Positions 12,856 through 17,495 of a stretch of DNA of 17,495 nucleotides are shown piece after piece. Position 1 is the stretch's first letter, and every line of letters begins with the position of its first letter. The stretch is taken from NCBI GenBank assembly GCA_964479405.1, contig CAYZMA010000022.1, positions 1-17,495 of the forward strand, in the 5' to 3' direction. The translations under genes and the position numbers were made by a program. Source of the DNA: JAMCZU01 sp964479405 (lineage in GTDB: Bacteria > Patescibacteriota > UBA1384 > UBA12157 > JAENIV01). Under the pieces are notes generated by a model. The model searched no databases. It had not been told where the DNA came from and saw only the letters and a program-made list of their open reading frames with translations.

Positions 12856-13164
12856 ATGAAAACTAATATAATACCTAATCAAAATCAAATTGAGAAAGTT
12901 TTTAGTGATAGAAAAATTCATTTCGCCGCTCTTTTTGGTTCACGCGCTAAAGGCACAGCTCAAGCGACAAGTGACTATGATTTTCTGGTGGAATTTGCGC
13001 CGGGCAATAAATATTCTTTACTTGATATTGTGGCACTTAAAAATAATTTGGAGAATGTGCTTGGCCAAGAAGTAGATTTGATTACTGTTGGTGGCATCAA
13101 TCCAAAAATGGCTAACGAGATTAAATCTTCTCAAAAAGTAATTTATGATCGAAGAAAAAGATAA
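12856..13164 (+). CDS. mntA: MntA-type nucleotidyltransferase antitoxin
   Basis: The 102-residue protein is a minimal nucleotidyltransferase: LFGSRAKGTA (G28, S29), the metal pair D40 and D42 in SDYDFLVEF, and a third Asp D74 in EVDLITV. In the MntA/HepT (type VII) toxin-antitoxin system this enzyme adds AMP units to a tyrosine of HepT and so silences it. The hepT gene overlaps its end by 20 nt. All catalytic residues are present, so it should be active. Together with hepT it lies between recA and recX, which are commonly neighbours in bacteria, as an inserted module. Confidence 0.92.
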   Translation: MKTNIIPNQNQIEKVFSDRKIHFAALFGSRAKGTAQATSDYDFLVEFAPGNKYSLLDIVALKNNLENVLGQEVDLITVGGINPKMANEIKSSQKVIYDRRKR

Positions 13165-13480
13165 ATTTTATCTTGAACATATTTTAGAGGCAATAGAAAA
13201 TATTGAAAGTTTTTTAAAAGATAAATCTAAAGATGATTTTTTGTCTGACAAAATGCTTCAAAGTGCGATTATTCGTCAATTAGAAATTATTGGCGAAGCA
13301 TCAAAAAGGATTAGCGCTAAAAAGAAAGAACAAAGTCCTCAAACTGAATGGAAAAATATTGCTGGTATTCGTGATGTTTTAATTCACGATTATTTTGGGA
13401 TTGATTTGGAAAGTATATGGAACACACTTTCCATTAATATTCCTGAACTTAAAATAGAAATAGGTAAAATCTTACAATAG
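13145..13480 (+). CDS. hepT: HepT-type HEPN RNase toxin
   Basis: The 111-residue all-helical HEPN protein has the defining R-x4-H-x-Y motif: R76, H81 and Y83 in RDVLIHDYFG. R and H form the RNase site of the dimer, and Y83 is the residue that MntA modifies. HIL-AIENIESFL and IIGEASKRIS are typical of the family. The ATG at 13145 lies inside mntA (20-nt overlap), so the two are translated together. Known relatives cut mRNA or tRNA. The motif is intact, so an active toxin is expected. Confidence 0.92.
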   Translation: MIEEKDKFYLEHILEAIENIESFLKDKSKDDFLSDKMLQSAIIRQLEIIGEASKRISAKKKEQSPQTEWKNIAGIRDVLIHDYFGIDLESIWNTLSINIPELKIEIGKILQ

Positions 13481-13590
13481 GTTTAATTTTTTAAAATGAA
13501 TGAAAACCTCCAACCTTATGAAATTCAGCGGGAAGCTTTGTTGGAAAAGTTGATAATATTTACAAAGTTTAATTTCTAAGGGAATAGCTC

Positions 13591-13619
13591 TTGACAAAAG
13601 TAAGACGATGTTATAAAAT
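13591..13619 (+). promoter_or_regulatory. strong promoter of the VapBC-like pair
   Basis: TTGACA (13591-13596), a 17-bp spacer and TAAAAT (13614-13619). It is likely autoregulated by the AbrB-type antitoxin, as is usual for such modules; no operator was identified. Confidence 0.75.
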
Positions 13620-13653
13620 GTAAGAAGAAATATAGTAAGTAAGAAGGAGTCAG

Positions 13654-13902
13654 GTGATAAAAACAACTGTTAGCCAAAAATACCAAGTGGTAATTCCTAA
13701 AGAGATTAGAGAAAAAACCGCCATCAAAGAGGGTCAGGAGATGTATGTCTACTGCGTTGGTAATTCTATTGTAATGTCTCCGTCTCCTAGAAGCTATTCA
13801 GAAAAAATGTTGGGGTTAGGTCAAGAGATTTGGAAAAATATTGATCCTTTGGAATATATCCGCCAAGAAAGATCCAGTTGGGATAAAAAATATGCCAAAT
13901 GA
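13654..13902 (+). CDS. vapB: AbrB/MazE-fold antitoxin (VapB-like)
   Basis: The 82-residue protein has an N-terminal swapped-hairpin AbrB DNA-binding domain (TTVSQKYQVVIPKEIREKTAI, KEGQEMYVYCVGNSIVMSP) and a C-terminal tail (DPLEYIRQERSSWDKKYAK) suited to wrapping a PIN toxin. It should neutralise the next gene's product and repress their shared promoter. The start is GTG 13654, set by AAGGAG (13644-13649). The stop TGA overlaps the toxin start by 11 nt, and its use as a stop shows that UGA is not reassigned here. Confidence 0.9.
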   Translation: MIKTTVSQKYQVVIPKEIREKTAIKEGQEMYVYCVGNSIVMSPSPRSYSEKMLGLGQEIWKNIDPLEYIRQERSSWDKKYAK

Positions 13903-14329
13903 TTTAGAGGTATTTTTGAAAAAACATCGGATTGTTGGTTTAGATACGATGCTTTTTATTTACCAATTTGAGAAATACAAAAATTTTTGGCAAAAAACCC
14001 AAATAATATTTTCTTGCTTAGAAGAAGGAAAATTTGAAGGTGTAACTTCCGTTATAGGTCTGATAGAAATATTAACCAAACCCAAAAAAGAAATGAATCA
14101 TTTATTGGTTAAAGAGTATCAAGAATTATTAACCGGTTTTCCCAATTTGACAATTTTCAATGTTGACTTAAATATAGCGGATTTAAGCTCGTCGCTTAGA
14201 GCCAAATATAATCTGACGACGCCTGACGCGATAATAGTTGCAACTGCTTTAATTTACCAATCAACAGGATTTATCACCGCCGACATAAGGTTAAAGAAAA
14301 TAAAAGAACTTGATGTTTTTATACTCTAA
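13892..14329 (+). CDS. vapC: PIN-domain RNase toxin (VapC-like)
   Basis: The 145-residue PIN nuclease has acidic residues in the standard places: D18 in VGLDTMLFIY, E59 in GLIEIL, D112 in TTPDAIIVATA, and D131 in FITADIRL. These bind Mg/Mn for RNA cleavage. I chose ATG 13892, just inside the antitoxin gene (11-nt overlap). An in-frame TTG at 13841 would add 17 residues not typical of the fold. It pairs with the AbrB-type antitoxin upstream. Relatives cut tRNA or rRNA; the target here is unknown. Confidence 0.92.
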   Translation: MPNDLEVFLKKHRIVGLDTMLFIYQFEKYKNFWQKTQIIFSCLEEGKFEGVTSVIGLIEILTKPKKEMNHLLVKEYQELLTGFPNLTIFNVDLNIADLSSSLRAKYNLTTPDAIIVATALIYQSTGFITADIRLKKIKELDVFIL

Positions 14330-14330
14330 C

Positions 14331-14349
14331 AGTCAAAGTCAAAGTCAAA
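14331..14349 (+). repeat. tandem hexamer before recX
   Basis: GTCAAA is repeated three times (14332-14349) and ends at the recX ATG. The stretch takes the place of a ribosome-binding site: no Shine-Dalgarno is present. Confidence 0.6.
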
Positions 14350-14781
14350 ATGAAAAACGATCCTTTAAAAATTGCACTTCACTATTTAAAATTTCGGCCG
14401 AGAAGTATTTTTGAAGTTGAAGAAAAATTAAAGAAGAAAAAAATATCATCGGAAGAAATTGATAAAGTTATTACTGTTTTAAAGAAGAATCAATTGTTAG
14501 ACGATGAAAAGTTTGCTAAAATGTGGGTAGCGGATAGAAATCTTTTAAAACCGACTGGTTCGTATCTTTTAAAATTAGAACTTAAAAAATTCGGGATTGC
14601 CGAAGAAATAATAGAAAATGCTTTAGATGGTCAAGATGAAGAAAAGCAGGCAAAGCTGGCTTTGGAAAGCAAAAGCCGATTAAAAGATGCGAGTTTTGAA
14701 AAAAAAGCCGGATTTCTGCAGAGAAGAGGATTTAAAATAGAAACAATCTATAAAGTTTTAAAATTAAGTCATTGCCTTTAG
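14350..14781 (+). CDS. recX: regulatory protein RecX
   Basis: The 143-residue, all-helical protein has the RecX three-helix repeats: ALHYLKFRPRSIFEVEEKLKKK with IDKVITVLKKNQLLDDEKFAKMWV, then SYLLKLELKKFGI with IIENAL, and the shorter final repeat FLQRRGFKIETIYKVLK. RecX binds inside the RecA filament and limits its growth and activity. The length is usual. It is separated from recA by the MntA/HepT and VapBC modules, so the usual recA-recX co-transcription is broken. The ATG at 14350 follows the GTCAAA hexamer array rather than a ribosome-binding site; a TATACT at 14320-14325 could be its -10, without a clear -35. Confidence 0.9.
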   Translation: MKNDPLKIALHYLKFRPRSIFEVEEKLKKKKISSEEIDKVITVLKKNQLLDDEKFAKMWVADRNLLKPTGSYLLKLELKKFGIAEEIIENALDGQDEEKQAKLALESKSRLKDASFEKKAGFLQRRGFKIETIYKVLKLSHCL

Positions 14782-14804
14782 TAACGTAGTTATCATATTC
14801 ATTG

Positions 14805-14833
14805 AAAATTGAAAATTAGAAATTGAAAATTGG
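14805..14833. repeat. 29-bp AT-rich repeat before ppsA
   Basis: This is identical to 11726-11754 before recA, and the shared ATTGAAAATT motif extends further upstream. It ends 2 nt before AAGGAGG of ppsA. Confidence 0.75.
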
Positions 14834-14845
14834 CAAGGAGGGGTC

Positions 14846-17188
14846 ATAAGTAATATTGTTTGGTTTCGGGATGTTGGTAAAGACGACACGGCTTTAGTTG
14901 GTGGCAAAGGGGCAAATTTAGGTGAACTCACGAATGCCGGTTTGCCTGTGCCACCTGGTTTTATTGTTACTTCAACGGCTTATTTTGACTTTTTAAAAAA
15001 GACCGGACTGGATAAAAAAATTAAAAAAATTATAAGTGGCATTGATGTTGACAAAAATAAAAGACTAAATGAAATTGCACTGGAAATTCAAAAAGAAATT
15101 TTGGCTAAACCGATGCCTTCTGCTTTGTCAAAAGACATCACTTCGGCTTATCAAAAACTTTACACCTCTTCTTCCTCGGCTGTTTTTGTGGCTGTCAGAT
15201 CTTCGGCAACAGCGGAAGATCTGCCGACGGCTTCTTTTGCCGGTCAACAAAAAACCTTTTTAAATATTTCTGGTTCAGACGCAGTTATTAAAGCCGTTCG
15301 TCGTTCTTGGGCGTCGCTTTTTGAAGCGCGGGCGATTTATTATAGAGCAGTCAATAATTATGATCACTTAAAAGTGGGTATCGCTGTTCCAGTTCAAAAA
15401 ATGATTCAGTCGGAAAAATCGGGTATAATGTTCACCCTTGACCCAGTTACTTCAGACACGGAAAAAATTGTCATTGAGGCCGGCTGGGGGTTGGGCGAGG
15501 CAATTGTTTCTGGTAGCGTTACTCCTGATCGTTATGTTGTCAGAAAAAGCAATTTAGAAATTTTAGAAAGAAACATTGAACTTCAAGCTTGGAAAATTGT
15601 CAAAGTGGGTCAAGAAAATAAACATATTACTTGTACTAAGCAGGAGCAAAAAGCGCAAAAACTGACCGACGAAGAGATTAAAAAAATTGCCGAATTTGGC
15701 AAAAAAATTGAAGATCACTATAAATTTCCTCAAGATACCGAATGGGCGATTGAAGGCAGTAATATCTATTTTGTTCAAAGTAGACCGGTAACCACGATAA
15801 AAAGTCATCCTGACCCCGCCGTGGTGGGGGAAGAATCTCCTGCGAATGCAGGATTGGCAGACAAGCTGCCAGATTCTTCGCCTACGGCTCAGAATGACAA
15901 GTTGGAGGTGATTTTAAAGGGGATTGCGGCATCGCTGGGGATTGCGTCTGGGCCGGTTAAAATTATCCATTCGCCGAGTGAAATTGATAAAGTTTTACAA
16001 GGCGATGTTTTAGTAACCGAAAAAACCAGTCCCGACTATGTCCCGGCAATGAAAAAGTCAGCCGCAATTATTACTGAAACTGGCGGACAAACCTCTCATG
16101 CGGCGATTGTCTCAAGAGAATTAGGTATTCCTTGTGTCGTGGGTACCGGCACGGCTACTCATGCCTTAAAAATGGGTCAAGTTGTTTCGGTTGACGGGGC
16201 AAAGGGTTTTGTTTATAAAGGTAAAGTTTCTCGTCAAGAATCGCCACCGGGTCAAAATGATAGCGGCGGGTTCAATGAAGAAATTCCGATTACAGCGACT
16301 AAAGTTTATGTTAATTTGGGCGAGCCGACCTTAGCCGAGAAAGTGGCAAAGTTGCCTTGCGACGGAGTGGGTTTATTGCGGGCGGAATTTATGATTGCTG
16401 AAATTGGCGAACACCCGCGGGCGCTGGTTAAAGCCGGCAAATCGGCAGTCTATGTGAACAAACTGGTTGAAGGGCTAAAAGAGACTTGCAGGGCTTTTTC
16501 ACCTAGACCGGTTGTTTATCGGGCAACTGATTTTAAAACCAACGAATACAGAAATTTAAAAGGCGGGGCTGAATTTGAACCCCAAGAAAATAATCCAATG
16601 ATTGGTTACAGGGGCGCTTTTCGCTATGTAAAAGAGCCGGATTTATTCAAGTTAGAACTGGAAGCTATAAAAAGCGTTCGGGGGATGTATGAAAATTTGT
16701 ATTTAATGATTCCATTTGTTAGAACTATTGAGGAATTTGAAAAAGTTCGTGATTTGGTGGAGGAGTCCGGTCTTAAGCGTGGTCCGGATTTTAAACTTTG
16801 GATGATGGTGGAAGTGCCTTCAAACGTCATTTTAATTAATCAATTTTGTGTTCTTGGTATTGACGGCGTTTCCATTGGTTCAAATGATCTAACTCAACTA
16901 ATTTTAGGCACAGATAGAGACAACGAACATCTAGCCGAAGAGTTTGATGAGCGAAATGAGGCGGTTAAAATTGCCATAACTCATGTGATTAAAGCTTGCC
17001 GGACGCACCATATTAGTGTTTCTATTTGTGGTCAGGCAGCGACGACTTATCCGGAGATTGCCGAGTTAATGGTTAAGGAAGGAGCGACTTCCGTTTCCGT
17101 CTCGCCTGATTCGGTGGTGGCAACCAGACGGCTAATTGCTTCAGTGGAAAAGAAAATAATGCTTTCAAAAATTATTGACGAGGTTTAG
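14846..17188 (+). CDS. ppsA: phosphoenolpyruvate synthase, apparent ATA start
   Basis: The enzyme makes phosphoenolpyruvate from pyruvate and ATP, the entry to gluconeogenesis, or runs the reverse way in some fermenters. From ATA 14846 it has 780 residues: (M)SNIVWFRDVG and GGKGANLGE at 19-27, the ATP-binding domain to about 315, the swivelling domain with phosphorylated H418 in GGQTSHAAI, and the PEP-binding barrel with C728 in ICGQA and GSNDLTQL. AAGGAGG (14835-14841) lies before ATA. The first usual start codon in this frame, TTG 14942, would delete the conserved GGKGANLGE, so a non-AUG start (or a sequence error) is needed. Residues 320-351 are an in-frame REP-like palindrome inserted in the linker. 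The 249-bp element follows 2 nt after the stop. Confidence 0.92.
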   Translation: MSNIVWFRDVGKDDTALVGGKGANLGELTNAGLPVPPGFIVTSTAYFDFLKKTGLDKKIKKIISGIDVDKNKRLNEIALEIQKEILAKPMPSALSKDITSAYQKLYTSSSSAVFVAVRSSATAEDLPTASFAGQQKTFLNISGSDAVIKAVRRSWASLFEARAIYYRAVNNYDHLKVGIAVPVQKMIQSEKSGIMFTLDPVTSDTEKIVIEAGWGLGEAIVSGSVTPDRYVVRKSNLEILERNIELQAWKIVKVGQENKHITCTKQEQKAQKLTDEEIKKIAEFGKKIEDHYKFPQDTEWAIEGSNIYFVQSRPVTTIKSHPDPAVVGEESPANAGLADKLPDSSPTAQNDKLEVILKGIAASLGIASGPVKIIHSPSEIDKVLQGDVLVTEKTSPDYVPAMKKSAAIITETGGQTSHAAIVSRELGIPCVVGTGTATHALKMGQVVSVDGAKGFVYKGKVSRQESPPGQNDSGGFNEEIPITATKVYVNLGEPTLAEKVAKLPCDGVGLLRAEFMIAEIGEHPRALVKAGKSAVYVNKLVEGLKETCRAFSPRPVVYRATDFKTNEYRNLKGGAEFEPQENNPMIGYRGAFRYVKEPDLFKLELEAIKSVRGMYENLYLMIPFVRTIEEFEKVRDLVEESGLKRGPDFKLWMMVEVPSNVILINQFCVLGIDGVSIGSNDLTQLILGTDRDNEHLAEEFDERNEAVKIAITHVIKACRTHHISVSICGQAATTYPEIAELMVKEGATSVSVSPDSVVATRRLIASVEKKIMLSKIIDEV
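15804..15898. repeat. REP-like palindrome inserted in ppsA
   Basis: Outer arms GTCATCCTGA (15804-15813) and TCAGAATGAC (15889-15898) match at 9 of 10 positions. Inner arms GAAGAATCT (15830-15838) and AGATTCTTC (15871-15879) are perfect. Smaller hairpins (CCTGC/GCAGG and GGCAG/CTGCC) fill the centre. It is translated as Pro/Ala/Asp-rich linker residues 320-351. Confidence 0.8.
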
Positions 17189-17190
17189 GG

Positions 17191-17439
17191 CAGTATATTC
17201 CAATCATCATATGAGCATGAAATAGTGGTTTAATAGGCAACTGATAATTACAGGACTTACGCAGTTTATACTGTCATTCTCGAGTCGGATGGTAATCCGA
17301 CATCGGGAATCTAGATTCCAGATAAGGAGTCCCTCCTTTCTGGAATGACAAAGTGCGTGAATCATATCAATTGTTTTTTATGCTCATTTTGCGTTGGAAC
17401 TGGCATCTATTTCATGCTCATCTTGTATTGGACAAGACT
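17191..17439. mobile_element. 249-bp MITE-like element, copy 2
   Basis: No difference from 5958-6206 was found. It starts 2 nt after the ppsA stop codon. It is flanked by AGGG on both sides (17187-17190 and 17440-17443), a possible target-site duplication. The last TIR base differs from copy 1 (A instead of G at 17440), so either the boundary lies one base earlier or copy 2 is clipped there. Confidence 0.75.
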
Positions 17440-17495
17440 AGGGCCGTGTCAAGTCGTCAAACTACCTAACTGAAATGCAGTTGTTGGGTCAAATG

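Noticed and set aside
13496..13579. 27-codon open frame (MNENLQPYEIQREALLEKL...)
   Set aside because: No ribosome-binding site and no recognisable family; it may be a gene remnant between the two toxin-antitoxin modules, but it cannot be supported.

Overview
The window looks like a gene-dense piece of a Patescibacteria (Candidate Phyla Radiation) chromosome, or of a similarly reduced bacterium. The evidence is the AT-rich codon use, the set of small proteins, the RodZ-like HTH/Ig protein, the receiver-only regulator, the degenerate pilin, and intergenic spaces packed with ATTGC...GCAAT palindromes and ATTGAAAATT repeats. UGA is used as a stop (antitoxin gene ending at 13902), so the code is standard and not the UGA-glycine code of Gracilibacteria/Absconditabacteria. 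The lineage is inferred; no rRNA is present.

Layout. Positions 1-432 are non-coding but strongly folded, ending in a strong promoter with phased A-tracts. Next come a stand-alone LuxR-type HTH gene (433-636) and a 47-residue gene (898-1041) behind a 160-nt leader that appears able to switch its ribosome-binding site on and off. ftsK follows (1146-3326), then a GIY-YIG nuclease gene on the minus strand lying between inverted clusters of REP-like palindromes. A soluble GAF-GAF-PAS histidine kinase (3890-5992) is separated from its likely partner, a receiver-only response regulator (6256-6645), by a 249-bp inverted-repeat element. The same element recurs, apparently identical, after ppsA at 17191-17439. 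The regulator is followed by a pilin-like gene that seems to start at ATT and a polytopic membrane protein.

Positions 7956-10735 form a probable defence or conflict island. It holds a small protein overlapping an AbiEii-type nucleotidyltransferase, then a three-gene operon: a three-TM protein resembling the Pycsar effector/DUF5706 class, a stand-alone RelA/SpoT-type HD hydrolase, and a small basic protein possibly of the BECR nuclease type. Just beyond, a minus-strand promoter drives only a terminator hairpin of about 54 nt.

Positions 10876-14781 carry a rodZ-like gene, a 144-bp three-way-junction element, recA and recX. Two toxin-antitoxin modules, MntA/HepT and VapBC-like, sit between recA and recX. 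The window closes with phosphoenolpyruvate synthase, which appears to start at ATA and carries an in-frame REP-like palindrome in its interdomain linker.

The main points for follow-up are the membrane effector + HD hydrolase + possible nuclease operon, the 249-bp MITE-like element, the folded leader and intergenic RNAs, and a consistent pattern of leaderless promoters and non-AUG starts.
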